From: Rhabdophis nuchalis
Taxonomy: Eukaryota; Chordata; Lepidosauria; Squamata; Natricidae
Assembly (NCBI GenBank): GCA_039707465.1
Contig: CM077643.1
Coordinates: 374,202,919 to 374,266,918, forward strand
DNA length: 64,000 nucleotides
Direction: 5' to 3'
Positions 28,986 through 40,002 of this stretch are shown here, piece after piece (positions within the stretch are counted from its first letter, which is position 1; every line of letters begins with the position of its first letter). The notes beneath the pieces are model-generated. The model made no database searches. It was not told the DNA's origin and saw nothing but the letters and a program-made list of their open reading frames with translations. Both the position numbers and the translations under genes were made by a program.

Positions 28986-30835
28986 TTTTAACATGATTTC
29001 TCTCTGAAATATTAAGCTATTACCCAAATTGGGAACTGGGTTAACAAGTTTCAGATTCAATTTAAATTTGGCTTTGCTACTCAGGGTTAGTTCCTTCACC
29101 CCCTACAAACTGTTCCACCTCATTTGCTCTAATCTGCAAAGGCAGCACTCTGTCTCAAAGTCGTACTTGCCTGGTGGCATTGAGTGGCAGTGGCAAGTGA
29201 ACATGAGGTGAAGAAAAGAAGTCTCATGAATCTGAATCACTCCTGGATGGAGTATTTAGAAGTCAAATAGACTGGTTTGTGAAAACCTTAAAGACCTTCA
29301 ACCTTATTTTTTTCAGATTTCATATCAGAACAGACTCAGGCTCAAGAGGCTACATCAGAGTCTTTTTCTTACACAGTGGCTTTTTCTGTGTATGGGTGTG
29401 AGTGTATGTCTGTGTATGAATAAACATAGTGGAGAAGCAGATCTATAGAAAGAAAAAAAGATTGAAGAGTAGTTTCCATAAAAGATCTTCATTCATATTT
29501 TCCCATTAACACATTCTTCAAAAAAAAATGTTTTTCTAAGAGAATTAATTCCATAAAAGCAAATATACAAAAAAAAATCAGAGTTCATTTTTTTCTTACC
29601 TTCTTTCATCTTTTGTCTCTTAGATTTTGTTTTGTTTTTTCATCAAAAGAACAAGTTGCCCCCACTTCCAGATATTAGGCTGACAAGAACAGATCCTACA
29701 GCTCGCTCCAGTTAGCACAACATGGTCCTGTTGAAGTTGGCTTCTCCACTTTTGTAAGAACATTGGGGGTGGGGGGGAGAATAAACGGTTATAGGCTGAA
29801 CACATACGTTCATCAGAAGGAACTAAGGCTTGCAAATTAATTTTTTATAAAAAGTTTCTTTCAACACGTGAGGAAACAAGAACAAAGTCAAGGAAATGAT
29901 TGGTCCACTAATGGAAGAAGATGGCAAGGTGGTGATGGGTAGGAGGATGAAAGTGGTACTGCTTTATTCATTCTTAAATCATTACTTTATACAAAAGGAA
30001 AAAAAGTGGTCCAATCTACAGAAGTTGAAGATAGGATAGAAATGCATGTCTAAATAGGAATGCTTAACTCCAGTGGCTGCTTAAGGACTAACAGTCCAAA
30101 ATTACAGTGCAGGTGGCTAGATTCTGTGCAGCAGCACTGGGTAGTCATCAGAAACACATGTCAAACCCACCATAGCTATTTTATCCTTTGCACAGCTTAG
30201 TCCTTTCCCTTTTAGTAATAAACTGACTATGGGCCGCACGGTTTATGGATTGTGATTTTAGTATAGTTAGACCATGTATAATTGACAGAGTGTCAGGATT
30301 CCATGTAAAATTAAATCAGAGTCCAAGGCAAAGTATCACTCAAAGTTCCAATTTATTAAGAGATCCATGTTGGCACATCTGGGAAAACCCAAATCTGAAA
30401 GCTTCCAGGTTTTCCCCACCTAGTTGAAAGTTCAAGATCTTGCCCCACACCCACAAACCCATCACATGGTCCAATCTCCCACTGCCATGCTGGCAGTTCC
30501 ACCCATCCAGTTCCAGTCAGGTGCAGAGATGCACAGACAAAAGATGACCTTGGCTTTCTAGAAGGAATTTTGTTTTGGCTACACATTAAGTAACTCCGTA
30601 CAATCCCCCCTCCCATTTTCCCACAATAGAAAAAGACATAGTAGAATAATAGAAAGTGTGACAGGCCAAAGGTCCAAAAAGGAATATGGCTGCAAGCCTC
30701 ACACAGAGTAGATTTTATCATAGATTTTACCTGTTATTTATAATTTTACTCTAGAATTTTTAATTGTATATTTATTGAGTGTTTTTATTTGTTCTGGTCT
30801 CTGCTCCATGACTGTAATAAATAAGAAGGAAATGC
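28986..30835. other. Intergenic DNA, nothing recognised
   Basis: No supported exon. A/T homopolymers and a G-run (29766-29779) are present. Translations of this stretch show no family I know. Confidence 0.4.
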
Positions 30836-30839
30836 TAAT

Positions 30840-31505
30840 CTGGATGGTTTGCCTTCCAGGATTCTGAAGGAGCTGCCAGATGTGATCTCAGAATCTTTCA
30901 AAGTTCCTGGAGCACCAGGGAATGACCAGAGGAGTATAAAAGACCAATGTGGTTCCAGTCTTCAAAATAAGCAAAAAATGGATCCCGACTATGACATCAG
31001 TCATCCTGACATCAATACCTGAGAAAATTCTATAAAAGATGATTAAGTGATGGATTTGCAAGCACTTAGAAATGAGCAAAATGATTACTAGATGTCAGCA
31101 TGGGTTTGTTAAAAACAGATCATGCCAAACAAATCTTATAGGCTTTTATGACAAAGTGACTAACTTAGTAGATTGGGGACATGCTATAGATACAGTTTAC
31201 TTAGACTTCAATAATAAACTACAGCCTACATCTTGGTAAGATAGAAAAATGTGGGATAAATAGCATCCCACAGATGGATTTGCAACTGCCTGATCAACCA
31301 AACTCAATGTGTTGTCCTCGATGGAATTACATCTACATGGTGGGAAGCATGCAGTGGGACCCCAAGATTTTGTTTTAGGCCCAGTACTCTTCAACATCTT
31401 TATAAATGATTAGATGAGGGGATAGAAGGAGAGCTCATCAAATTTGCAGAAGACAGCAAGTTAGGAGCAATTGCCAACACATTAGAAGATAGTGTGAAAA
31501 TTCCG
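30840..31505 (+). mobile_element. CR1 LINE reverse-transcriptase fragment, strongly decayed
   Basis: DNA phrases match the well-preserved CR1 at 62100-62420: TGTTGTCCTCGATGGAATTACATC, TTTTAGGCCCAGTACTCTTCAAC and CATCAAATTTGCAGAAGACAGCAAG (the FADD block, here FAED). Numerous stops and indels. It extends further 5' into the RT than the 62-kb copy. Confidence 0.82.
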
Positions 31506-31756
31506 AAGGCTCTTGATATCTGCAGAAAATTATACTGCTATGCAGCAACAAGTCTCTATTGGAGGATTTTGTTTGTGGAAATGGGACAAATAAACAGTGT
31601 TTGTGGAATAAACAGTGACTTGTTATGGGGGCATTCGTTATTCCTCATGAGCAACTGCACAAAATGCTCCATTGCTCTAACCCAAAGCTTGAGTATGTGT
31701 CATTGAACTAATGCCCAACCTATGCCTTCTGTGTGATGCATTTATGGCTGTGTGGT

Positions 31757-31808
31757 GTGTGTATATGTGTATGTGTGTGTGTGTGAGAGAGACAGACAGT
31801 GGCTGAGT

Positions 31809-31846
<38 letters not shown>

Positions 31847-31855
31847 AAGAGAGAT
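31757..31855 (+). repeat. (TG)n and (GA)n/(GACA)n microsatellites
   Basis: TG-rich 31757-31785, then GAGA/GACA repeats to about 31850. Confidence 0.9.
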
Positions 31856-31884
31856 TAGTATCTTCCATCCATCCAACCATTGTT

Positions 31885-32105
31885 TAATATTTTATTTGTA
31901 TGTCACCTTTATTTTATGTTTTTACAAACAACTGAAAGTGTTGAACATGTTTAGTACTTCCTCCTCCTCCTATTTTCCCCATAACAACAAATCTATGAGG
32001 TGAGTTGGACAGTGAAAGAAAGTGACTGGCCCAAGGTCACCCAACCAGTTTTCATGCCTAAGGCAGGACAAAAACTCACAGTCTCCAAATTTCTAGTGTG
32101 GCGCA
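31885..32105 (-). mobile_element. Degenerate SINE/LINE 3'-type fragment (minus strand)
   Basis: AAATCTATGAGGTGAGTTGGACAG, GACTGGCCCAAGGTCACC and TTTCATGCCTAAGGCAGGAC are phrases of an ancient amniote SINE-type repeat whose right end, on the minus strand, is tRNA-like. Family name not assigned. Confidence 0.55.
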
Positions 32106-32176
32106 AACTGGCTTTGTCATCTATGTGATTAAAAGAGCCTCTTCAGGAAGCTTAATTAAACAACAGCACTTTGCAG

Positions 32177-32262
32177 GGATGGATGGATGGATGGATGGAT
32201 GGATGGATGGATGGATGGATGGATGGATGGATGGATGGATGGAAGGAAGGAAGGAAGGAAGG
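32177..32262 (+). repeat. (GGAT)n followed by (GGAA)n
   Basis: About 16 perfect GGAT copies, then five GGAA copies. Confidence 0.97.
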
Positions 32263-32399
32263 AAATTCAGAGGAGTTAAGCAGAATTATGAATACTAAGA
32301 GCATTAAGATATTTTAAATTTTAGTTACATGCAGTTTTTTTAATCTTTCAGATTACTAAAGGATTATATTGGTAGGCTGTGGTAATCTCTGTCTACTTA

Positions 32400-33150
32400 T
32401 AATATAGACGACCAACTCCTGAAACGTCCAACGTTTCCCCCTTTTCTGTCCCGATCTGTCTTTGGTCTTTGATGGCCAAGATTTAATTTTGCTGGAAACA
32501 ACAGAAGTGCAAAGCTCATATCGCATTCATCCTTCTTCCTCCTGCTCCTGCTACCCCGGCAGCTGTAAAGCTACGGGTTGTTGTTTCCCCCCCTGCCTAA
32601 GTGGTTTTTAAAACAAGCAAAGCAAAGCAAAGCAAAGCGACCCTAATTCAGGCTCTGCCGCGTCATCGACACTGGTAAAAGCGACGCGTGAACAACAAAA
32701 GATTCTCTCCTCCGCGCGCCTCGTGATAAACAAACCCAGATTCTTAAGAGCGCGAAGACGCCCAAATTAGCAATGATGAGACAGTCGGTTGGTGAGTGTT
32801 GACGCAGCACGAAAGCAGCCAGCCCCTATTTTTAATGAGTAGTTAATTACCAGCCGTTTTTAATTAGGGGGCGCGCGGAGCCAGGCGCGAGTTTACTAAC
32901 ATGCCACCCGCTAAACAAACACATGTGCCAGGCTGAACGCGCTGGGCTGCCTCCCTCAGTCCCGGTCCCTCGTGCCAGCGGAGGAGCGGCGGGCTGCGAG
33001 TCATCTCGGTTAGTGCCAGCAAAGACACGCGTCTCCCGCGCCGTGGGACCCAAGGGTGGTTTCTGAAGGAATGGCGGGAATAAGACGGAAAGGTGGGCGG
33101 TTCCATTTTTCCCCGGAGAAACTGACTTTCTCAGAACGATTTCCCCTAGA
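32400..33150. promoter_or_regulatory. Candidate regulatory CpG-rich element with homeodomain sites
   Basis: This is a repeat-free block within repeat-rich DNA. It has many CpGs (for example GCGACGCGTG, CCTCCGCGCGCC, GGGGCGCGCGGAGCC, GACACGCGTCTCCCGCG) and a cluster of TAAT-core sites around 32830-32866 (TTTAATGAGTAGTTAATTACC, TTTTTAATTAGG). It looks like an unmethylated distal element or the promoter of an unseen transcript. No exon is evident. Function is inference from composition only. Confidence 0.45.
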
Positions 33151-33151
33151 A

Positions 33152-33206
33152 AGCACCAAAGCACCTGAAGGCGAGGCTAGGAATAATGGATGGAAACTGA
33201 ACAATA
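33152..33206 (+). mobile_element. CR1 fragment (plus), part 1 of a split copy
   Basis: CACCAAAGCACCTGAAGGCG and GGATGGAAACTGAACAA correspond to the SKAPEGRTRSNGWKL codons of CR1. The copy continues at 33519 after a minus-strand CR1 insertion. Confidence 0.7.
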
Positions 33207-33518
33207 CAATGCAATACAATACAATAGCAGAGTTGGAAGGGACCTTGGAGGTCTTCTAGTCCAACCCCTGCCTAGGCAGGAAACCCTATACCATTTCAGA
33301 CAAATGGCTATCCAACATCTTCTTAAAGACTTCCAGTGTTGGGGCATTCCCAACTTCTGGAGGCAAGCTGTTCCACTGGTTAATTGTTCTAACTGTCAGG
33401 AAATTTCTTCTCAGTTCTAAGTTGCTTCTCTCCTTGATTAGTTTCCACCCATTGCTTCTTGTTCTGCCCTCAGGTGCTTTGGAGAATAGTTTGACTCCCT
33501 CTTCTGAGGGTTGCCACA
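33207..33518 (-). mobile_element. CR1 3' end (minus) inserted into the plus-strand CR1
   Basis: It starts with the (ATTGT)n tail complement, TACAATGCAATACAATACAAT, and runs through the 3' UTR complement to the codons for LFSKAPEGRTRSNGW. It interrupts the plus-strand copy between GGAAACTGAACAA and AACAAGGAGAGATTC. Confidence 0.85.
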
Positions 33519-33639
33519 AACAAGGAGAGATTCCTTTTTTTAAGTTTTATTTTTCTTTCTCATATATACATTCACAAATATACATTCTCATAAGGACTAT
33601 TGGTATTTATATGTTATCCTTTAATATTTATCACAATTC

Positions 33640-33670
<31 letters not shown>

Positions 33671-34085
33671 ATCAGGGTCACTTTCCTTCCACCCTGTATA
33701 TCCATCTTATTTTACAACAACCCTACTACTTCTTCCATCCTCCCAACCTTCGTTCTCTATCTTCTTCTTTCCTCCTTTCCTTTCACTTCTTCCGCTCCAC
33801 ACCACCACTCCTCTCCCCCACTCCTCCTCTCTTCTTCCCCTTCCTACCCCCTCTCCTACTCTTACTACCCCTTGAACAAGGAAAGATTCAACCTGGAAAT
33901 AAGGAGAAATTTTCTGACAGAGCAATCAACCAATGGGACAGCTTGGAAGTTGTGGGAAGCTTCAACACTGGAGGCTTTCAAGAAGAGACTGGACTGGCTA
34001 CCTTTCAAAAATGGTGTAGGGTCTGCTGGGTGGGGGGGCTTGGACTAGATGACCTACAAGGTTCCTTCCAACTCTGTTAATCTGT
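33519..34085 (+). mobile_element. CR1 3' end (plus), part 2, holding a poly(A) retroposon
   Basis: CR1 codons resume at 33875-33900 (KERFNLEIRRNFLT, then WKLWEASTLEAFKKRLDW) with the 3' UTR GGGGCTTGGACTAGATGACC. Between them lies an inverted poly(A) insertion (33534-33874). Confidence 0.82.
33534..33874 (-). mobile_element. Retroposed poly(A) sequence, probably an L1 3' end (minus)
   Basis: Flanked by AACAAGGAGAGATTC (33519-33533) and AACAAGGAAAGATTC (33875-33889), 14 of 15 identical. On the minus strand it ends AATAAAACTTAAAAAAAG, like the L1 tails at 16010 and 49490. It holds an (AT)n run and a CT-rich part. Confidence 0.75.
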
Positions 34086-34094
34086 AGAATTAAG

Positions 34095-34560
34095 AGACCA
34101 ACCCCTGTGATTAACAGATTAACAGAATTGGAAGGGACTTTGTATGTCATCTAATCCAACACTCCCACCCTGCCCAAGCAGGAGATACTACATCATTTCT
34201 GCCAGATGGCAGTCCAGTCTCTTCTTGAATGCTTCCAGTGATGAAGCTCCCACAATTTCCAAATGCAAGCTGTTCCATTGGTTGATTGTTCTCACTGTCA
34301 GGAAAATTCTCCTTATTTCCAGGTTAAATCTCTCCTTGTTAAGTTTCCATCCATTATTCCTTGTCTGGCCTTCAGGTTGGAAAATAGCTTGACCCCTTCT
34401 TCTCTGTGGCAGCCCCTCAAATATTGGAACACTGCTATCATGTCTCCGCTGGTCCTTCTCTTCACTAGACTAGCCATGCCTACTTCCTGTAACTGTTCAT
34501 TGTATGTTCCAGTCCCCTAATCATCTTGGTTGCTCTTCTGCGCATACTTTCTAGAGTCTC
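34095..34560 (-). mobile_element. CR1 3' end (minus strand)
   Basis: Complement of a diverged CR1 3' UTR and C-terminus: TTAACAGAATTGGAAGGGAC, CTCACTGTCAGGAAAATTC, AGCCATGCCTACTTCCTG, ending TTTCTAGAGTCTCAAC. Confidence 0.83.
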
Positions 34561-34633
34561 AACCTAAGTGAGTGAGAGGAAGGATGGGGTGGCAAATAAG
34601 ACTGGAGGAACAGAAGGGTGCTGGGAGATCCCA

Positions 34634-34745
34634 AAGGTACTTTTTCAAGAGGCAACTGGACTTCCTTGGGTTGTTTTTTTTTTTTAAGCACCTTTGGGAC
34701 AACCATGACCTGGATGACTGAGAATCTCCATAGACATTTAGCTGT
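34634..34745 (+). repeat. Dispersed repeat shared with 61905-62032
   Basis: CTTTTTCAAGAGGCAACTGGAC, a poly-T run and CACCTTTGGGACAACCATGACCTGGATGACTGAGAATCTCCATAGACAT match the 61.9-kb locus in rearranged orientation. I recall such phrases from Penelope-like reptile repeats, but that name is unverified. Confidence 0.6.
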
Positions 34746-34749
34746 GCTG

Positions 34750-35478
34750 GGAGATGATATCCTGAACCAAGTCAGTGGCAGAACCGGTAGTTTCATTTCT
34801 ACAATATATGCAGTTTGGGGTGGCATCAACCTTGTTAGACAAGGGGAATTTATTTTTTGGAATTTACTATTCTACAAACTAGTTGATAAAGTTTAATTTC
34901 CAATGCACTGTGCGTGTACAGAAGATGGATTAATTAAGTACATTTTGCGACTGCCACCAAGGTCTAATCTCACAATGTCCTGGGGCATGGATGTCAGTTT
35001 TGGCCTGGAGATGTTTTATAATTTACACCTATCAAATGAATAAGGCTGCCCAATTCCATAAAGACTCTGAGCAGTAGAACATTAAAAACAGCAGGAACAA
35101 TCAAAGACATTAACTAAGAATGTAACAAGTGTCACTTTCGGTATTTCTACTCCATGCATTGCAAGAACATATGGAGAACGATATAGCAACTGATCTATCA
35201 TTACAGGCGCATGAACGGTTTTCTCGGATGGACATGCTGATTACACAGGATTCCTAAGCATGGTGTGCTGATTACAGACTGCTTGCATGCTGTATTAAAC
35301 CGTGATTTACTTAATCATTGTTTACTGACTAAGCTGTAATTGGCTGGGTGATTGTCACGTACTCTCAGCCATAACCATGGCTTATGAACTATGCAACAAG
35401 ATGATTTTCATGCGATGTTATGAAATCCGTTTCATACAATGATGCTGTCCTTCCAAAATAAGCTGATCTTCTCATTGA
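34750..35478. other. Intergenic DNA, nothing recognised
   Basis: No exon or repeat identified. Confidence 0.4.
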
Positions 35479-35479
35479 T

Positions 35480-35822
35480 TTTGATTTGATTTTATTCGCA
35501 TTTATAACCCATACCCATCTCACCACAAAGGGACTCGGGGCGGCGCACAGGGAATATAAAATATAAATACATATATACAAGAATAATATTCATTAAAACT
35601 AAATTAAATTAACCCACCCTGCGCTAAAACCAATTAAAACCCCTGAAATAAAACTTTGATAACTAAAAGCAGTGCAGTGTCGAGTAAAGTCATGCCAGGC
35701 CGGCTAGGTGGAAGAAGTGCGTTTTTAAACGCTGGAGGAACAGGCGGAGGTCCGAGATGACACGGAGTTCGGGAGGTAGATCGTTCCAGAGGGTTGGGCC
35801 CACTACAGAGAAGGCTCGCAGG
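35480..35822 (-). mobile_element. L2-like LINE 3' end (minus strand)
   Basis: Complement of the L2 3' UTR (GGGACTCGGGGCGGCGCACAG) and of the last codons (GTGCGTTTTTAAACGCTGG, GTTCCAGAGGGTTGGGCCC for GPTLWNDL). It is truncated at about 35822. Confidence 0.85.
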
Positions 35823-36323
35823 GTTAAAGTGCCACCCGATTCTCCTCTTCATCAAAATCTTTAATTTCACCCCATAAACCCCCAACCATGCCCTTAGGTT
35901 GCCAACTTCCTTGAAGAGAAAGAAGAGCCAATTCTTTCTAGGATGACTTTTTTCATCACCACCTAAAGATTTTTATCCTTGACCCAGAGTATTACTGAGG
36001 ATATTATGTTCCCTGGATGTTTTGTTTCTCTTTCCCCATATCTCTTCTGAACTTTAGTTGCAAGCTTTGCATGTCTTCTTCTCATTTAACTTCCGTTTAA
36101 CTTCTTATGATATTTTTTTAACTGTTCTTTTGTTATCTATCCTGAATGTTCTTTAAACAGAAAGGCATTTTTCTCCATGAGTAAAAGAGAGTTGGTTTCT
36201 CTACTGGATTTGGACTCAGGAACTGGCTGTCTGAAAGTGAACCAACTGAAGCTACCCTCATTAGCCATAATAGCTCTTCTGGCTCTATGGAGTTTCCCCT
36301 TTGGGTTGTCTGGTGGGAAAGGG
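35823..36323. other. Intergenic DNA, nothing recognised
   Basis: No exon or repeat identified. Confidence 0.4.
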
Positions 36324-36569
36324 TACAAGTAGTCCTTGACTTGCAATAGTTTGTTTAGTGACTGTTCAAGGTTACAACAACAGTGAAAAAAGTGACTTAT
36401 GGCCATTTTTCATACATAAAAATGGTGGCAGCATCTCCATGGCACATAATCCAAACCCAGACGCTTGGCAACTAGTTCATATTTCTGTCGGTTGCATTGT
36501 TCCAGGGTCATGTGGTTACCTTTTGCAACCTCCTGACAGGCAAAGTCAATTCACTTAACAACTGTGTTA

Positions 36570-37432
36570 CCGTCTTTCCCCCAAAATAAGATAATAATAA
36601 TAATAATTTAATAATAATAATTTTAATTTTATATCCCGCTCTCTCTCCCCAAAGGGACTCGAGGCGGGGCACAGGCAATTAAAAATACAGATAAAACCAC
36701 AGACAGAATACAAAATTAAAAATGAATTAAATTAGTCCTGCGCTAAAAACCCATAAACTAAACTAAAACTACCCCTAAAACCCCTAACCTTAGAAGAGAC
36801 TACCCAAGGCCGGCCAGGCGAAAAAGATGTGTCTTTAATTTTAAACGGAAGGAGCGGAGGTCCGTAGTTGTCCTAATATCGGGGGGAAGGTCGTTCCAGA
36901 GGGCTGGGCCCACCACAGAGAAGGCCCTTCCCCTGGGCGTCGCCCGCTGACAAAGTCTAGTGGACGGCACCCGGAGAAGTCCCTCTCTGTGGGAGCGAAT
37001 CGGCCGTGAGGATGTATGGGGCAGGATCCGATCCCGCAGATAGCTAGGTCCCGAGCCATGGAGCGCTTTGAAGATGATGACTAACACCTTGAAGCGCACC
37101 CGAAAGACGACAGGAATAGGGTCTTATAAGATAGGGTCTTATTTTCTTTTCACCCCTGAAATAAGTGCTTGGCCTTATTTTCAGGGAGGTCTTATTATTT
37201 TTGAGGTGCAGGAGGCCCCTTAACCTTGGCCCACGGCCCATGGATCAGCTGATCCAGAGACGGCCAGAAGTTCTGTCTCTGTTTCTGGCACACTCTTGCC
37301 AGCCCTAATGTCGTTGGGCCTGATGCTCTTTTTGTGGCTGCCATTTTCAGGGCAGTGCTTATTTTAGGACATGCGCTCAAAAGCCCAATTGGGCTTATTA
37401 TCCGGGGAGGTCTTGTTTTCAAGGAAACAGGG
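36570..37432. mobile_element. Second TA-flanked TIR element (middle of nest)
   Basis: It starts CCGTCTTTCCCCCAAAATAAG after TA (36568-36569) and ends CTTGTTTTCAAGGAAACAGGG before TA (37433-37434). Sub-terminal phrases such as GTCTTATTTTC and GGAGGTCTTATTATTTTTG repeat internally in both orientations. Without its L2 insert the element is about 340 bases. No coding capacity. Confidence 0.78.
36590..37115 (-). mobile_element. L2-like LINE 3' end (inner of nest, minus strand)
   Basis: The (ATAATA) tail is at 36590-36622. The minus-strand frame 36800-37099 encodes FKVLVIIFKALHGSGPSYLR, HREGLLRVPSTRLC, GRAFSVVGPALWNDLPPDIR and THLFRLAGLG. It is very close to copies C and 41945-42350. Confidence 0.92.
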
Positions 37433-37576
37433 TACTAACTTAACAACTTGCAGTCATTCACATAACAACCATGTCAAGAGAGGTCATAAAATGGGATAAA
37501 GCTCACTTAACAACTGCCTCACTTAGCAACAGGAATTTGGGGCTCAATTGTGGTCAGAACCGGAGGACTACCTGTA

Positions 37577-38327
37577 TTACATATTTGTATACTAAACTAA
37601 TTTAGGGCCCTAAAATGCAACAGCACTTTTGGGGGGCAATAAAGGAAGACATAATAAAACAACATGTCTTCCAAAAGCCCATTGCAGCAATGCCAATAGT
37701 TCTTGGACTGTTTCCTTAAAGCTTTCGAAGGGAAGTCTTAACATGACAGAATTAGCACTATTCAAGAGACTGGATGGAATTTTTCCCCAAAAGGTCATAG
37801 ATTTAGCTGACAGTTCTAGATTTTCAATTTGGCTATAAGCACTTTCAGAGAAGGATTCTGCACCAGTTCAGAGTTTGCTTCAGGTGATGTAGGCTTGGCT
37901 ACTGTCAGAGTCAAGCATCCTCTCTTGTCTGACAGAGATGCAAGAAAGAACTGTAGCATGGAACAACAAGATCATGGCACGAGATACTTTCACGCTGAGG
38001 AAAAGGAGCAACATAGTCAAAAGGCTGACAAGAGTTCAAAAACAATTGAAGTAGTATTGTATTTCGAAGAATAGGTGTAAAATAGAATCAAGGAGCAGGC
38101 CAGAACCCAAACACTTGGGTAAAACAAAACAAAACAAATATCCTGGCTTAAAATCTAAACATGCAGGTAAAAAATGAATACTGTGAATGATGTTGTTGCT
38201 GGCCCAACCAATATTTTTAACAGCCAACGGAAAACTGCATGCAAACTTAGTCAATATTTATTAGTGCTTGAGGGGAAACATTGCTCCAAGAAATTCTGAA
38301 TAAGCTTTGAATTGTACATATCTGTAT
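37577..38327. other. Intergenic DNA, nothing recognised
   Basis: No exon or repeat identified. Confidence 0.4.
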
Positions 38328-38335
38328 CACTCTTC

Positions 38336-38758
38336 CAGGGGAGGGCTGCTATGGGTTCACCCAAGTTCAGGAGAATCTGTAGGTAAAGTTTGGAGAACCT
38401 CCAAATCCCACTCCTGGCTGGCCCTACCCCCTACCCTGCTCCTCCCAGGAGTCTCCATGTGGTCCGTTTTGGATGCAAGGTAAGTGCAGGGCCTATGCGG
38501 GACGGGGGGAAATGGGCCTTCCAGAAGTCCAGAAACAGGTCCATTTCTGGCCTCTGGAGGGCCTCCGGAGCCGGGGGAGGGAGGCAGTTTTTGCCCTCTC
38601 AGAAGCTTGAGGAAAGCCTCTGGAGCCTGAGAAGGCAACTCCCCCACCACCACCTCTGCCATGGTGCAGGAGGCTGACTAGGCCATGCTCACCATGGCCG
38701 CACCTGCCCAGCAACCAGGCAGAGAACCCGTTGCTGAAATTTTTGAAGCCCCCTCCTG
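38336..38758. mobile_element. hAT-type MITE with perfect 8-bp TSD
   Basis: Flanked by CACTCTTC at 38328-38335 and 38759-38766. It starts CAGGGGAGGGCTGC and ends AAGCCCCCTCCTG. The interior (GGGCCTTCCAGAAGTCCAG, CATGGTGCAGGAGGCTGAC) matches the elements at 16363-16795 and 40003-40441. Confidence 0.88.
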
Positions 38759-39079
38759 CACTCTTCACATCACTCTCTAAAGTAGTGGCGCCATTCTTGT
38801 GGATTTAATGATGTGGAATAATTTCATGATCAAATGATGGCAATATGTCTTCCAAAGGAGTAGAAAGAAACAGCTTTCTCATTAAAGTCCCACTTTGTTC
38901 TGAGAATTCAAGAACTTGGCTTCACAACTTCTTCCTCCTTTCCTGATGAGAACTCATCTGAAGAAACCATTGCAGACCTGATTAGATGATCCTGGATTTT
39001 TCATCTGGCCCTATTATGCTTATATCCCATCCTGCAGTACCTGGGAGCTTATTTCTCTTCTGAAAATGACCAAACCAGA

Positions 39080-39322
39080 AGGCAACGGCAACAGCACTTA
39101 GACTTATATACTGCTTCACAGTTCTTTACAGCCCTCTCTAAGCAGCTTACAGAGTCAGCATATTGCTCCCAACAATCTGGGTCCTTATTTTACCCACCTT
39201 GGAAGGATGCAAGTCTGAGTCAACCTTAAGCCTGGTGAGACTCGAACGGCCAAACTGTAGTCATCCAGCAGTCAGCAGAAGTAGCCTGCAGTACTGCATT
39301 CTAACCACTGCAGCTCTTTTAA
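39080..39322 (-). mobile_element. tRNA-derived SINE with LINE-like 3' end (minus strand)
   Basis: On the minus strand it starts GCAGTGGTTAGAATGCAGTA (A-box region) and has a B box, GTTCGAGTCTC. It then runs through GGTTGACTCAGACTTGCATCC and AGAGAGGGCTGTAAAGAACTG to TATATAAGTCTAAGTGCTG. This is a common squamate SINE layout distinct from the Sauria SINE. Confidence 0.75.
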
Positions 39323-39415
39323 AATTTACAATCAATATGTATCTTTATAAACCTCTTGCTGGATAATAGTGGGATAAGTGTGGAAGCAGATCCATATACT
39401 GTATAGGATAGAAGT

Positions 39416-39618
39416 CAGTGGTGGAATATTGTTAAAGCTAATGAAAAAAGTAATCTTATGACACTGCTTTGAGAAATATTGGCAAACTGATAGTATCGGC
39501 AGTGTGAGGCTCCACCCACCTGCCTGGATGCTTCTGAGCATGCGCAGAAGCGTGTGTGTGCAAGTGCATGTTCGAGTGTGCCTGAACCAATAGTAAAAAT
39601 ATTGGCAATCCAGCACTG
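39416..39618. mobile_element. hAT-type MITE
   Basis: Ends CAGTGGTGGAATATTG and CAATCCAGCACTG are inverted repeats. The centre (GTGAGGCTCCACCCACCTGCC, GAGCATGCGCAGAAGC) is shared with 11231-11412. A matching 8-bp duplication is not evident. Confidence 0.65.
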
Positions 39619-40002
39619 CACCCACAGTAATTTTATGCTACAAATACACTACATTTTAGGATCCTAACCGATAGGGTGTAAAAGTGCCTAGCCAAATGCA
39701 ACAAATAAATTTTAAAACATTGCACCAGAGTGATTGCATCAAGAAGATAGATTTGCCTGATTTCAGCTGCTTCATGGGTGCCTTCAGTGCAATGGAGAAA
39801 GTCTAGGGCAGTGAATCCAGCATTAAGGTCAGCAGGAGAGATCTATGTATTTGGCTTTGAATGCATTGCCAATATATAAAATCCATATTATATTAATCAT
39901 TCAATCAACCAACCATTCAGTCAGTCAGTCAATCTTTTTCCTGGAACCAAAGTATTGTTCTAAAGCTTCCCTTTCATTATGCAGAATGCTAATACTTATC
40001 TC

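Larger units (their letters stand above)
36326..37574. mobile_element. Tc1/mariner-type TIR element (outer of three nested elements)
   Basis: It starts CAAGTAGTCCTTGACTTGC after TA (36324-36325) and ends GGAGGACTACCTG before TA (37575-37576). The ends are inverted repeats. The interior matches the elements at 16076, 41753 and 63279 (TCACTTAACAACTG, TGGGATAAAGCTCACTTAAC). It is interrupted at 36568-37434 by a second TIR element. Confidence 0.82.
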
